This document shows, piece by piece, positions 8,193 through 17,573 of a stretch of DNA of 64,000 bases. Below the pieces are notes generated by a model. It did no database searches. It had not been told where the DNA came from and saw only the letters and a program-made list of their open reading frames with translations. How positions within the stretch are numbered: the first letter of the stretch is position 1; every line of letters starts with the position of its first letter. The DNA comes from Chitinophagales bacterium. GTDB lineage: Bacteria > Bacteroidota > Bacteroidia > Chitinophagales > Saprospiraceae. Where the stretch lies: the NCBI GenBank assembly GCA_013298845.1, contig JAAFJN010000013.1:1-64000 (forward strand), written 5' to 3'. The translations under genes were made by a program, and so were the position numbers.

Positions 8193-8834
8193 TCATTTTT
8201 TCTTTTTAAAATCAAAATTATACCCAAAATGCAGCCCGGGTTGAATAAAGTAGTTGGGCCAATTTTTTTCGGCCGTTTTAAAAGATTCTGGCACATTGGT
8301 TCTTACCGGCCAATAACTGCATCCAATGGCGGGTTCAAAAAAGAACCGGTTTTTAAAAAACCTAAACTGGTAACCCAAGTGGAAGTTGAGGTACAAGGTG
8401 TATCCATTTCCGATCTTTTTTTTATTTTGATTCAGGTATTTTTCAAACGAATTTAACGCATGAAGGGAGGTATAAACGCCTTTCCACCAAAAACGCTGGT
8501 AGCCTACGGTAGGCGCAAGTATCCGCGCATGGCCGGGAAAATTAAGCCCCGGCGCATCGAAGGAGGGGCCAAATGGGATACCAAGTGGCCAGGCATAAAT
8601 GGATCTTTTAAACTCAACGGAAACCACATCTTTGGGGGTTATCCGGTACCCGACGTTTAATTGGATGTACTCCGGGGGATTTTCGTCATTGGGAATAAAA
8701 TTTCCCAACATCAGGAGTGAACTTCCAATGTACCAGCGCCTGTAAGTGCTGTCCTGTTGGGTGTTTTGGGCGTGCAGGTGCAACGAAAAAGCCCCTAAAA
8801 GGGCCATAATGAGCATCATTTTTGTCTTTTGCAT
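8193..8834 (-). CDS. Secreted outer-membrane protein, tandem copy 2
   Basis: 213 residues from the ATG complementary to 8832-8834, chosen because it begins the signal peptide MQKTKMMLIMALLGAFSLHL that matches copy 1. Shared blocks with copy 1 include RWYIGSSLLMLGNFIPN, IQLNVGYRITPKDVVSVE, VGYQRFWWKGVYTSL and LHFGYNF. This copy ends in a basic tail (DFKKKK) that is absent in copy 1. It probably forms an outer-membrane barrel. It lies downstream of a Crp-type regulator gene on the same strand, with an 84-bp gap that holds its own promoter-like sequence. Confidence 0.75.
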   Translation of the reverse strand: MQKTKMMLIMALLGAFSLHLHAQNTQQDSTYRRWYIGSSLLMLGNFIPNDENPPEYIQLNVGYRITPKDVVSVEFKRSIYAWPLGIPFGPSFDAPGLNFPGHARILAPTVGYQRFWWKGVYTSLHALNSFEKYLNQNKKKIGNGYTLYLNFHLGYQFRFFKNRFFFEPAIGCSYWPVRTNVPESFKTAEKNWPNYFIQPGLHFGYNFDFKKKK

Positions 8835-8862
8835 ATCAAAACTATCTATTGTTGATTGATGC

Positions 8863-8882
8863 TGCAAAGGTCAGTGGGCTGT
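8863..8882 (-). promoter_or_regulatory. Duplicated promoter-like block before copy 2
   Basis: On the minus strand the sequence GCCCACTGACCTTTGCAGC precedes copy 2. The same GCCCACTGACCTTTGC occurs before copy 1 at about 8115-8130. GACCTTTG differs by one base from the Bacteroidota -7 box TAnnTTTG. Conservation of the block between the duplicates supports a promoter role. Transcription start not known. Confidence 0.45.
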
Positions 8883-8918
8883 AGGCTTAAACGCGTTCAC
8901 TTAAGTTAATAAGCGAAG

Positions 8919-9500
8919 TCAGGCTTTACTTTTTTCCAAAATTCTTGCGCGTAGTCGGCTTAATGACTGCGGTTTAATACCCAAATAACTGGCTAATTGG
9001 TGCTGGGGAACCCGCTGAATCAGGTCTGGTCTTTTTTCTAATAAATTCAGGTATCGTTGTTCCGGGGAAGACGTTTTAAACGCGTCAAAGTCAATTCGTT
9101 GTTTCGCTAAAAGTTCCTCTGATAATATTCGGCACATGGTTTCAAACTTTGGAAATTTACGGTTGGCTTCCATTTCCATATCAGAATTGGAAATGGTCAG
9201 TATCGAATCTTCAACACAACTTACATAATATTCGGACGGCGTTTTGCTGATGACACAAGGAGGGGTAAACGCATCCATTTCGGTGTAGAATGCCGCCGTT
9301 TTTTCTTCACCATCCACCATATAATAGGTCCGAATACAGCCCTTTAAAACAAAAAAACTTTCTTTCGTTTTTTGCCCTTCCCGGAGCAAAATCGTCCCTT
9401 TTTTTACCGAGTGAAAGATGTCCAAAGAAACGAGTGCGTTCTTCTCTTCTTCGTTCAGCGTAACGTATTTTGATATGAAATCGAATAGTAAATTTTGCAT
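8919..9500 (-). CDS. Crp/Fnr-family transcription regulator
   Basis: 193 residues. N-terminal cyclic-nucleotide-binding-like beta-roll (VKKGTILLREGQKTKESFFV, LKGCIRTYYMVDGEEKT). The C-terminal helix-turn-helix lies at about residues 165-190 (PQHQLASYLGIKPQSLSRLR). No Fnr cysteine cluster is seen. Proteins of this type in Bacteroidota often have a degenerate nucleotide pocket, so the ligand is uncertain. The minus-strand -7-like TACTTTTG at 9548-9555 lies about 48 bp upstream. The tandem outer-membrane genes and DUF6326 gene follow on the same strand and are candidate targets. Confidence 0.85.
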   Translation of the reverse strand: MQNLLFDFISKYVTLNEEEKNALVSLDIFHSVKKGTILLREGQKTKESFFVLKGCIRTYYMVDGEEKTAAFYTEMDAFTPPCVISKTPSEYYVSCVEDSILTISNSDMEMEANRKFPKFETMCRILSEELLAKQRIDFDAFKTSSPEQRYLNLLEKRPDLIQRVPQHQLASYLGIKPQSLSRLRARILEKSKA

Positions 9501-9567
9501 TTTAGTTTTTGTTATCGTTTGTGCTTAATTCCCCAAAAATTCGGGTGCAAAAGTAGCAATTTTAGGG

Positions 9568-11871
9568 CTACCGCACCACAATTTCATCCACAAAAACCCA
9601 CGAACCATATCCCGCCGATGGATGCCAATTGAACAGTTTTTGGGTACCTTTGACTTCAAATTTGACATACCGGCAAGGACCAATATTTTTATCAAAACTA
9701 AAATTATGCGTCACTTTTTCCTGGCGTTGGTCGCCTTCAATGGTTTGGGTTTCGACGCTGCGATAGGTGACCCCATCTTCCGAAACCAAACAGGTCACGG
9801 ATTTGGGATGCAAAATCCAACTTTTAGGGTCATAAAGCGTAGAAATTTGGATGGATTGAGGACGGGTTGTGGTTTGAAGGTCCAGCCGCAGTTCAAAATC
9901 CTGTGCTTCCCAACCGAGCCAATGGGCTTTGTAATCGCTGGCGCCTTGCACACCATTGGTCAAAATCGTCAGGTCAGCGTGGCTGTATTTGGGCGATGGC
10001 ATCGGATGGGCAGTTGTTTTTTGGCGAAAAGCGCGATTGCCTTCTACTTGCACCTGGATAAATCGTTTGGTGGATTGGTAATATTCTTCGGGTGTCAGAC
10101 CGGCTTCGTTGATGTTTTTAACCCTATTTTGCTGGCAAACGGCGTAGAAATCTTCCATCAATTGCTGCATTTGAGGTTTTAAGATAAACTTTCCTTCTTT
10201 TTCGGTGTAAAATCCCCGGGGGCCAAACATATCATTTTTACCAATTTCCAGCGCGGCGTACTGAATGGCCAAACGGCAGGTTTTTATCCGTTGCAGATGA
10301 TCGCCACCAGGGCTACACACACTTTCGGCGGCATCAAAAAAGCCGTTGTACAGGGCCATGTTTCCGGCCGACAAAAAGGTATTGGCGTGAGCAGTGGGGT
10401 GCCCGTAAATATCCAGCCATTCGCCCGTTTTTTTAATTTCGCTGGTCAGTTGGTTGATGTATTTTTGGATAAAAACACCGCCCGCGCCGTAGTAACCATT
10501 TAAAAAAGCGGTCATGACCGAGTCCACGTTTACATTTGGGTTCCACAACAAACGGGCAATCAAATAGGCTTTTAACTCCGAAAATTCATGCCCGACGCTG
10601 GCATTGGTTTGTTGAAAATGCGCATTTACCCCGTTTTTTGTAAAAAATTGAATGTTGTTTTGCAGGGTATGCAGGTTCGGAAACGGCGTAATGTGGTGCG
10701 AAAAATTGACCGTGTAATCCCACAAATAAATATTTTTACTGATTTTTCCCCAATCCGTAATGTCTTTTAAAAACGAAACACTGAGGGGATCATTTTCAAT
10801 GTTTTTACTCCGATTCAATTCAATCGTACACAGCATAATTTGCACGTTATCCGCTGGTTTGACGTGTTTCGGGGCTTTTCGCGAATATTGATAGGCCAAA
10901 GTAGAAATCATTTTATCGGGAAACCGGGCGGCTACCTTATTTACAAAATGAATAATAGGCCCCGCCGCCGATGCTTCCTCGGCGGTGATTTTAGCGCATT
11001 GATCGCATTGGCAATACGAAAAATTATCCCCTTGGCTCACCGACCACCATTTTTTTTCGGGTTGTTGGGCCATTTCCTCCGCCAGTTTTTTAACGGTTAA
11101 GTCAAAAACATCGGGATTGGTCAGGCACAATTGGTCAATGATCCGTTTGCCGCCCATGAAAGCGAAATATTCGGGGTGCGGCGTAAAATACGTCTCCCAG
11201 GGCACCAGGCGGTTGAAGGTATGCACATAGTAACCTTTTGCAAATTCCTCCTGGTGGTCGTTTAGTCGTTGCCAGTTGCGGTAGGCTTCATTTTGTTGGG
11301 TTAAAACCCCATTGACGATGCGTACACTATTCACGGGCTTGTCCATTTCACACAAGATGGGCAGTGCAATCGTGCTTTTTGGGGGCATAACTTCTGCTCC
11401 GGGCGCGTACATTCGGCAATCCAAATATTTTTCCAATAGATGCACCACTCCGTACATCGCCCCTTTTTTACCCCCACTGACGAGCAAAATATGGTCTTTT
11501 TGAATCGAAATCAAAAAAGCATCGTCCATTAAGGCCGCTCGTTTTGCCTGAAAATCAGGGGTAAAATGTTTTTTCAGCCCCTTGGGAATCCCGGCCGGTT
11601 GGGATGCACCCAAAAAGTTGTTGGAGGTGATATAAACTGCCTTGTTAAGATTGGTTTGGTCGGTTTTTACAATGGGTAGTTCACAACCCGCTATTTTTTT
11701 TACGGCCGATTGCAACAGGAGCGCGGCCTGTTCATCGAAATCAGCCGACTCTGCCGGAACAATAATTGAAAATTGTGGCTGCCCATTTTTGACTAAAACA
11801 GCCTTTTTTTGGGCAAAAATACTGACGTGCAGGCTCAAAAAGAGCAAAATAAAGGTGGGTTTTATTGTCAT
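9568..11871 (-). CDS. Secreted DUF4838 protein with C-terminal discoidin-like domain
   Basis: 767 residues from the ATG complementary to 11869-11871 (MTIKPTFILLFLSLHVSIFAQ, a signal peptide). An AAGG lies about 9 nt upstream; a longer frame runs into a repeat array and was rejected. Residues about 30-120 resemble the N-terminal domain of GH67-type enzymes. The central part is DUF4838-like (WWSVSQGDNFSYCQCDQCAK, MLCTIELNRSKNI). Residues about 630-767 look like an F5/8 type C carbohydrate-binding domain (KAHWLGWEAQDFELRLDL, CRYVKFEVKG, SWVFVDEIVV). Polysaccharide breakdown is likely from the domain company, but the substrate is unknown. No T9SS tail. Confidence 0.82.
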   Translation of the reverse strand: MTIKPTFILLFLSLHVSIFAQKKAVLVKNGQPQFSIIVPAESADFDEQAALLLQSAVKKIAGCELPIVKTDQTNLNKAVYITSNNFLGASQPAGIPKGLKKHFTPDFQAKRAALMDDAFLISIQKDHILLVSGGKKGAMYGVVHLLEKYLDCRMYAPGAEVMPPKSTIALPILCEMDKPVNSVRIVNGVLTQQNEAYRNWQRLNDHQEEFAKGYYVHTFNRLVPWETYFTPHPEYFAFMGGKRIIDQLCLTNPDVFDLTVKKLAEEMAQQPEKKWWSVSQGDNFSYCQCDQCAKITAEEASAAGPIIHFVNKVAARFPDKMISTLAYQYSRKAPKHVKPADNVQIMLCTIELNRSKNIENDPLSVSFLKDITDWGKISKNIYLWDYTVNFSHHITPFPNLHTLQNNIQFFTKNGVNAHFQQTNASVGHEFSELKAYLIARLLWNPNVNVDSVMTAFLNGYYGAGGVFIQKYINQLTSEIKKTGEWLDIYGHPTAHANTFLSAGNMALYNGFFDAAESVCSPGGDHLQRIKTCRLAIQYAALEIGKNDMFGPRGFYTEKEGKFILKPQMQQLMEDFYAVCQQNRVKNINEAGLTPEEYYQSTKRFIQVQVEGNRAFRQKTTAHPMPSPKYSHADLTILTNGVQGASDYKAHWLGWEAQDFELRLDLQTTTRPQSIQISTLYDPKSWILHPKSVTCLVSEDGVTYRSVETQTIEGDQRQEKVTHNFSFDKNIGPCRYVKFEVKGTQKLFNWHPSAGYGSWVFVDEIVVR

Positions 11872-11911
11872 TGTTAGCATGCCTTGGAATGTATTGGTGG
11901 ACGGTTCATTG

Positions 11912-12174
11912 CGAACATCGAACGGTTCGAACATGGAACATTCGAACATCGAACGCCGAATATCGACCGCCGAAATAATGTTTAATTGGATAAGGTTAAA
12001 ATACGCCGTAGCGCATGATGTGGCTTTATCCTGTGTTGAAGCGACCATATATGGCATTTAGGGCTGATGGTGAGGCTGTCTCATAAGCAAATCCTTCGGT
12101 GTTCGAATGTTCGATGTTCGGTGTTCGAATGTTCGATGTTCAATTGTTCGATGTTCAATTGTTCGGTGTTCAAT
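11912..12174. repeat. Family A element with both inverted arms
   Basis: GAA arm at 11912-11973, core at about 11974-12093, TTC arm at 12094-12174. The core begins AATAATGTTTAATTGGATAA and contains GGTTAAAATACGC, TTGAAGCGACCAT and TATATGGCATTTAGGGCTGAT. It aligns by eye with the reverse complement of the core at 24150-24280. The TTC arm ends 2 bp from the stop codon of the DinB-like gene, the GAA arm 40 bp from the start of the DUF4838 gene. Confidence 0.85.
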
Positions 12175-12690
12175 TCAGTCTCCTGCCCGGAACGACCATT
12201 CCGTGTGTTGGTCAAGGTCTTGGCGCAACAACAGATGTAGTTGGGCCGTATGGTGTTGGGTATGGCGCATATTGTAGAGTAGAATTTCCAAAATAGGGTA
12301 GTCCATGTCGCCGGGTTCGTCACCCTCTTTAAATCTTTCTTTTAATGTTTCATCCGTCAGTGCATCAATCAGTTGTTTGCTCCTTTCCCGGCTTTGTTGG
12401 AGGTAGGCTACCAGTTCTTGTTTGCTATACGTTTTATCGGGTATCAAATCGTCGATGGCCTCTTTGGGTCGTTCTTCCGGCCCTGTTTGCGTAAAAGCCA
12501 GGAGCGGTGAAAAGTTTTGGGGCGGAATGGTCGAGTAGTAGTCCAAAAAAATCGCGCTGTGAAAGGCGATGTAATAAAATCGTTTATTCGTGGTCCAGTA
12601 GTCGTCGGGGCAACTGGAGATGGCATTGATCAGCATATCAATACTTGCCCCGAATTGATTCCAGAGTATTTCTTTTGTTGATGTGTCCAT
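12175..12690 (-). CDS. DinB-family four-helix protein
   Basis: 171 residues, alpha-helical, of the DinB/YfiT-like superfamily. The signature is the metal-site-type segment NMRHTQHHTAQLHLL near the C-terminus, with a possible third ligand in FYYIAFHSAIFLDYY. Members bind divalent metal and some act in thiol-dependent transfer; the reaction here is unknown. No signal peptide. It starts 4 bp after the stop of an upstream lipoprotein gene on the same strand, so the two are probably cotranscribed. Its stop is 2 bp from a heptamer array. Confidence 0.82.
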   Translation of the reverse strand: MDTSTKEILWNQFGASIDMLINAISSCPDDYWTTNKRFYYIAFHSAIFLDYYSTIPPQNFSPLLAFTQTGPEERPKEAIDDLIPDKTYSKQELVAYLQQSRERSKQLIDALTDETLKERFKEGDEPGDMDYPILEILLYNMRHTQHHTAQLHLLLRQDLDQHTEWSFRAGD

Positions 12691-12694
12691 GTTT

Positions 12695-13312
12695 TTAGAA
12701 TCGTCTAAGGTTAATCGAATCCAGGTTCATAAATTCCCGGCAAATGGTTACAAATGCAGAAGAATCTGGCGAAAATCTAGATACTGTATGGTATTTTGGC
12801 ATTTTGCAATTGTTATTTTGTTTTAGGGCCTCAAGTGTCCAACTAGAACCATCCAGATAACGATATTCACTTTCAAGATCGATGGGCATCGTCCAGAAAC
12901 AATTCTCCTCAAAAGCCTTTGAAATCTTTAACCAATCAGATTTTGTTATTGATCGGGTGTAATGGGTAACCAATGAATCGGCTCGGCTTCTGGTAGTGGT
13001 ACTAACTGCATATTCTTTGATCGTAAGTTTATATTCATTTTGGTCTCTTTCAACGCGGTATATTTTGAAGTAATCATACACTAAAAACTTAATTGAAAGC
13101 CGGTAAGACTCCTTGTCGTGATGACTCAGAAATGGTTCGTCAAATCCTTTCCAATAATTTTCGTAGTATTTTTCTGGGTTATTTAGTACTAAATTGTAGA
13201 TACTGTCATTTTTGACTAACGTTTCGCTACTAATTTCACAAGTACACCGCTCGTTTTGGCAACCTTGAGCAACGCAAAAAAGTACGACGAGCAGTATTGT
13301 TATTCCTTTCAT
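12695..13312 (-). CDS. Lipoprotein of unknown function
   Basis: 205 residues from the ATG complementary to 13310-13312. This start gives a lipoprotein signal ILLVVLFCVAQGC with a lipobox ending in Cys; upstream codons run through a repeat and were not used. The mature protein begins CQNERCTCEISSETL and is otherwise charged, with no family I recognise. A minus-strand TATATTTG at 13356-13363 fits a -7 box about 45 bp upstream. It lies directly ahead of the DinB-like gene. Location should be the periplasmic face of the inner or outer membrane. Confidence 0.68.
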   Translation of the reverse strand: MKGITILLVVLFCVAQGCQNERCTCEISSETLVKNDSIYNLVLNNPEKYYENYWKGFDEPFLSHHDKESYRLSIKFLVYDYFKIYRVERDQNEYKLTIKEYAVSTTTRSRADSLVTHYTRSITKSDWLKISKAFEENCFWTMPIDLESEYRYLDGSSWTLEALKQNNNCKMPKYHTVSRFSPDSSAFVTICREFMNLDSINLRRF

Positions 13313-13396
13313 TTTTAGTTGTTTATGCCCGGTATGGGTATTGAATCGCGGCGTGCAAATATAGTTTTTTTTGCTCGTTGTAGCGTGGGCAGCGCC

Positions 13397-13543
13397 GAGA
13401 TGTGCATCCCGGAGGTACGGAGTGGATGACATCTCAGAGCGGTTCGGAAATCGCGCTTTTCTACAAAATACATCTATCATCCTGTAACCCCCTGATTCAT
13501 CTGGGGGCTGAAATGTGCCCCACAAAATACATCTATCATCCTG
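13397..13543. repeat. REP-like block with hairpin and 22-bp direct repeat
   Basis: GAGATGTGCATCC at 13397-13409 and GGATGACATCTC at 13424-13435 form an imperfect hairpin around CGGAGGTACGGAGT. Then ACAAAATACATCTATCATCC occurs at 13463 and again at 13522, extended to 22 identical bases by TG. No gene is supported. The arrangement looks like a small mobile palindromic element (REP-like), by analogy. Confidence 0.6.
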
Positions 13544-13547
13544 ACAA

Positions 13548-13591
13548 GCCTCTTTCGGGCACACGGCAGGAGCCATGCGCCCGAAAGAGGC
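13548..13591 (-). terminator. 13-bp perfect inverted repeat after TonB-like gene
   Basis: GCCTCTTTCGGGC (13548-13560) and GCCCGAAAGAGGC (13579-13591) are perfect complements with an 18-nt loop. The hairpin starts 2 bp after the stop codon of the minus-strand gene. There is no long T run on the minus strand, so termination strength is uncertain. Confidence 0.6.
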
Positions 13592-13593
13592 GT

Positions 13594-14331
13594 TTATTTA
13601 ATTGGGCGAATATTCAAAAGGTTCACCATGCAGTTCTCCATATTGCCAATCGTCAAAACAAAGTCTTGTTTGACTTTTAAACCATTGGAAAACGATGCGG
13701 GCTTCCAACCGGACATTTGGGAAAGCGTTGTGACCAGCATGTCATCAATTTTGGTATCTTTTGAGGGCATGGCCACTCGAATATCCGTAATGTTTCCCTG
13801 TTCGTTAACGGTAAATTTAATGGCCGTCAGGTCGTAACCCGTAAAACTTCCCGCTTCAATCTTGGCAATGCTGTTTTTTTGCAGATATTGAAGCAGTTGT
13901 TCTTCACCTTCGTTGTAAGCCGCATTATTTTCAGGCAGGATGGCAACCTTAAAATCGTATTGCTTCGCGGTGTTGTTTTTCAACGAATTTTCGGGCATAT
14001 AGGTTACATTTACCTCAAGATTGCTACTCCGATCAGCCAGTTGAATCAGTTCTTTTTGCGCCGCATTCAACACAGTACTACTGCCCAAAGCCTTTGTTAG
14101 TGTTCCATTCTGATAGGCTGAAATTTCCACGGAAATATATTCTTTTACCCAGGATTCGGGGTATCGTTTGTCCAAATCCGTCAGTGTGTTTATTTGATCC
14201 AGTTGGTTTTCCTGGATCGAAATGGGCGGTACAACGCTGTTTATTTCAAATTTCAGATCGTTTTGGGCAAAACTGTTGAAGGTGCATCCAATAGAAAGAA
14301 GCACAATGAGTAAAAATTGATTTTTTTTCAT
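13594..14331 (-). CDS. Secreted protein with TonB-like C-terminal domain
   Basis: 245 residues with signal peptide (FLLIVLLSIGCTFNSFAQ). The last 80 residues resemble the TonB C-terminal fold: AIKFTVNEQGNITDIRVAMP, then MSGWKPASFSNGLKVKQDFV, which matches the usual GxWxPa..G..v...f pattern. The N-terminal part is of unknown family. There is no N-terminal anchor beyond the signal peptide and no proline-rich spacer, so it is not a classical TonB. A minus-strand TATATTTG at 14403-14410 could be its -7 box. The exact role is unknown. Confidence 0.7.
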   Translation of the reverse strand: MKKNQFLLIVLLSIGCTFNSFAQNDLKFEINSVVPPISIQENQLDQINTLTDLDKRYPESWVKEYISVEISAYQNGTLTKALGSSTVLNAAQKELIQLADRSSNLEVNVTYMPENSLKNNTAKQYDFKVAILPENNAAYNEGEEQLLQYLQKNSIAKIEAGSFTGYDLTAIKFTVNEQGNITDIRVAMPSKDTKIDDMLVTTLSQMSGWKPASFSNGLKVKQDFVLTIGNMENCMVNLLNIRPIK

Positions 14332-14421
14332 ACCTGTGTATTTAAAAAGCGTTAAATGGAAAAAATGTATTCTGGAAAGTCAACGAATCAGGGTATTAGT
14401 TGCAAATATAAGGTTTGTTTT

Positions 14422-16227
14422 TTACAACGACTGCAACTCTACCAACCGCCGATAAACACCGCCTTGCGCCATAAGTGCATCGTGGTTACCGCGTTCCACA
14501 ATCGTTCCTGAGTCCATGACCAAAATTTCGTCGGCGTGCTGAATGGTCGAAAGCCGGTGCGCAATTACCAGCGCGGTGCGGTTGGTCAGTAACCGATCCA
14601 ATGCCGATTGTACCAATTGCTCCGATTCGCTGTCGAGCGCCGAAGTGGCTTCGTCGAGGATCAAAATGGGTGGATTTTTGAGCAAAGCGCGGGCAATGGT
14701 GAGGCGTTGGCGTTGTCCGCCCGACAATTTGGTGCCCCGGTCGCCAATATTGGTATCGTAACCTTGCGGCAGGGCAATAATAAAATCGTGGGCATTGGCG
14801 GCCTTTGCGGCGGCTACAATGGCCTCATCTGTGATGTGCTCGGCGCCGAATGCGATATTGCTGCGCACCGTGTCGTTAAAAAGCACCGCCTCCTGACTCA
14901 CGATGCCCATGAGTGCGCGCAGGTCGCGCGTGCGCACGTGCCGAATATCCTTGCCATCCACGGTGATACTGCCGCTGCTGACATCGCGGAAACGGGGCAG
15001 CAAATCGGCAATGGTGCTTTTGCCTGATCCTGAAGCCCCCACCAACGCCACTAATTTGCCACTTTTCAGGTCGAAACTAACGTGGTGCAGGGCGTGTTTT
15101 TCGGCGTTTTCGTAGGTAAAACCAACGTTGTCGAACCGAATGACATTGGTAAATGCGCGGAGTTCCTGCGGCTGTTCGGGGTCGGTAATTGTAATGGGAG
15201 CCTCCAATAGGTGTTGCACCCGTTCCAGCGCACCCATGCCTTTTTTAATGCTGTAAAATGCCGCCGACAGCGATTTGGCGGGTTCAATAACGTTGTAAAA
15301 AGCGTACAAAAAAGTGATAAAAGTGGCGGCCGATAAATTACCGGCAAATACCTGCCGCGAACCAAACCACAGCAGCACCGATACCACGGCAATGCCCAAA
15401 AATTCGGATAGGGGAGAGGCCAGGTCTTTTTGCCGCCAAACGCCGTTCATGGTGCGCATGTAGTGGTCACTTTCGCGGCCAAAACGGTCGTTTTGCCAAT
15501 GTTCGGCGTTAAATCCTTTAATGATGCGCAGTCCGCCCAAGGTTTCGTCAATCATTGCCCCAATGCCTCCGAGGCGTTTTTGGGCATCGGCGGAGCGACG
15601 GCGCAGCGATTGACCAATACCGCCGATAATCAGGCCCGAAAAGAGCATTAAAACCAGCACAAACAACAGCAATTGGGGCGAAACGGCAATCATAAAGGCC
15701 AAACTGCCGAGCATGACAATGGGTTCGCGCGCCACCGATTCTACCACGCCCACAATGCTCCATTCAATTTCCTGCACGTCCGAACTCATCCGGCTCATCA
15801 GGTCGCCTTTGCGGGTATCGGAGAAAAAAGACAGCGGTAAATCGAGGATTTTTTGCATCATTTGCACGCGCAAATCGCGCACGATGCCGTTGCGTACCCC
15901 CGCCAAAAAATACATGGAGAGGTAACGAAACAGGTTTTTACCTAAAAAAGTAAGCACCAAAAAAATACACACGATCAGGAGCGCGTGCTCTTGACCGTGT
16001 GTATGTATCAAATCCGAAAAAAAACGATTGAGTTGGCCTTCCAAACCCATCAGCGCAGTGCCGGTGGTGGCGGTTGGCGCATTGTTGTTGCTATTAAACA
16101 GTATTTGCAAAAATGGTTGTAACACCGGGATACTCACCACCATAAAAACGGACATAATCACGTTGCAGAGCAGGGCCAGCAACAACGGACGTTTGTAAGG
16201 CAGGTAGTAGCGCAGCAGTTTACGCAT
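14422..16227 (-). CDS. ABC exporter, fused permease and ATPase (MsbA-like)
   Basis: 601 residues. The first 330 residues hold about six membrane helices of an exporter domain ([38 protein letters not shown]). The ATPase domain follows: Walker [10 protein letters not shown], signature LSGGQRQR, Walker [13 protein letters not shown]-loop AHRLSTI. Family use ranges from lipid A to peptides and drugs; the substrate cannot be read from sequence. Its start overlaps the accC stop by 8 bp, so it is translated from the accB-accC transcript. The coupling may be positional only. Confidence 0.9.
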   Translation of the reverse strand: MRKLLRYYLPYKRPLLLALLCNVIMSVFMVVSIPVLQPFLQILFNSNNNAPTATTGTALMGLEGQLNRFFSDLIHTHGQEHALLIVCIFLVLTFLGKNLFRYLSMYFLAGVRNGIVRDLRVQMMQKILDLPLSFFSDTRKGDLMSRMSSDVQEIEWSIVGVVESVAREPIVMLGSLAFMIAVSPQLLLFVLVLMLFSGLIIGGIGQSLRRRSADAQKRLGGIGAMIDETLGGLRIIKGFNAEHWQNDRFGRESDHYMRTMNGVWRQKDLASPLSEFLGIAVVSVLLWFGSRQVFAGNLSAATFITFLYAFYNVIEPAKSLSAAFYSIKKGMGALERVQHLLEAPITITDPEQPQELRAFTNVIRFDNVGFTYENAEKHALHHVSFDLKSGKLVALVGASGSGKSTIADLLPRFRDVSSGSITVDGKDIRHVRTRDLRALMGIVSQEAVLFNDTVRSNIAFGAEHITDEAIVAAAKAANAHDFIIALPQGYDTNIGDRGTKLSGGQRQRLTIARALLKNPPILILDEATSALDSESEQLVQSALDRLLTNRTALVIAHRLSTIQHADEILVMDSGTIVERGNHDALMAQGGVYRRLVELQSL

Positions 16228-17563
16228 TTTTGAAATCCCAGGTATTCAGGAACCCGGTATGGAAATTACCCTTCCTGAAATCTTCGTTACGCATCAATTT
16301 TTGGTGGAAAGGCACCGTTGTTTTGATTCCTTCTACCACAAACTCGTCCAGTGCACGCTCCATTTTCTGGATAGCCTCCTCGCGGGTGCGGGCGCGGGTG
16401 ATGAGTTTGGCAATCATGGAGTCGTAGTACGGCGGAATGGTATAACCCGCGTAAACGTGGGTATCTACGCGTACACCGTGGCCTTTGGGCGAGTGGAACG
16501 ACGTGATTTTGCCGGGGCTGGGGCGGAAATCGTTGAACGGGTCTTCCGCGTTAATCCGGCATTCGATGGCGTGCATTTCGGGCATGTAATTTTTGCCGGA
16601 AATGGGTTCGCCCGCCGCAATTTTGATTTGTTCTTTGATCAAATCAAAATCAATAACTTCTTCGGTAACGGTGTGCTCCACCTGAATCCGCGTATTCATT
16701 TCCATAAAATAGAAATTGCGGTATTTGTCCACGAGGAACTCGACGGTACCCACGCCTTCGTAATTGATGGCTTCGCAGGCTTTGATGGCGGCTGCTCCCA
16801 TTTTTTCGCGGAGTTCGGGCGTCATAAAGGGCGACGGCGCTTCTTCCACGAGTTTTTGGTGGCGGCGCTGAATGGAGCAATCGCGTTCGGAGAGGTGACA
16901 GGCTTTACCGAATTGGTCACCCGCTACCTGAATTTCGATGTGGCGGGGTTCTTCAATAAATTTCTCCATGTAAATACCGTCGTTGGCAAAAGCGGCTTTG
17001 GCTTCGCGGCGGGCAGTATCCCATTGGCTTTCAAATTCACTTTCTTTCCACACCACGCGCATCCCTTTACCACCACCACCGGCGGTGGCTTTGAGGATAA
17101 TGGGGTAACCAATTTCGGCGGCGAGTTGCATACCAGTTTTTACATCGGTAAGCAAACCCTCGGTGCCGGGTACGCAAGGTACATTGGCGCGGAGCATGGT
17201 TTCTTTGGCGGTAATTTTATCGCCCATTGCCCGAATTTGGTCGGGGGTTGGGCCGATAAATTTAATGCCGTAATCCTTACAAATTTCGGCAAAACCCGCG
17301 TTTTCGGCCAAAAAACCGTAACCGGGGTGCACGGCGTCGGCGTTGGTAATTTCAACGGCGGCCATAATGCGCGGAATATTCAGGTAACTTTCGGAGGAGG
17401 CCGGCGGGCCGATACAAACTGCCTCATCGGCAAATCGGACGTGCAGACTTTCGGCATCGGCGGTAGAATAAATAGCTACCGTTTTGATGCCCATTTCTTT
17501 GCACGTTCTTATGATCCGCAGGGCAATTTCCCCGCGATTGGCAATCAATATTTTTTTAAACAT
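16220..17563 (-). CDS. accC: Acetyl-CoA carboxylase, biotin carboxylase subunit
   Basis: 447 residues, the usual length. It carboxylates biotin on AccB with ATP and bicarbonate in the first step of fatty acid synthesis. Biotin carboxylase N domain ([20 protein letters not shown]), ATP-grasp domain with the glycine loop TAGGGGKGM, and the catalytic-type segment [17 protein letters not shown] are all present. It lies 10 bp after accB, as in many bacteria, and overlaps a downstream ABC exporter gene. Confidence 0.97.
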   Translation of the reverse strand: MFKKILIANRGEIALRIIRTCKEMGIKTVAIYSTADAESLHVRFADEAVCIGPPASSESYLNIPRIMAAVEITNADAVHPGYGFLAENAGFAEICKDYGIKFIGPTPDQIRAMGDKITAKETMLRANVPCVPGTEGLLTDVKTGMQLAAEIGYPIILKATAGGGGKGMRVVWKESEFESQWDTARREAKAAFANDGIYMEKFIEEPRHIEIQVAGDQFGKACHLSERDCSIQRRHQKLVEEAPSPFMTPELREKMGAAAIKACEAINYEGVGTVEFLVDKYRNFYFMEMNTRIQVEHTVTEEVIDFDLIKEQIKIAAGEPISGKNYMPEMHAIECRINAEDPFNDFRPSPGKITSFHSPKGHGVRVDTHVYAGYTIPPYYDSMIAKLITRARTREEAIQKMERALDEFVVEGIKTTVPFHQKLMRNEDFRKGNFHTGFLNTWDFKNA

Positions 17564-17573
17564 ACGAGGTTGC

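Noticed and set aside
12081..12323. Minus-strand frame with repeated NTEQLNIEQLN residues
   Set aside because: The repeats are the translation of the family A array; the rest is a shadow of the DinB gene.
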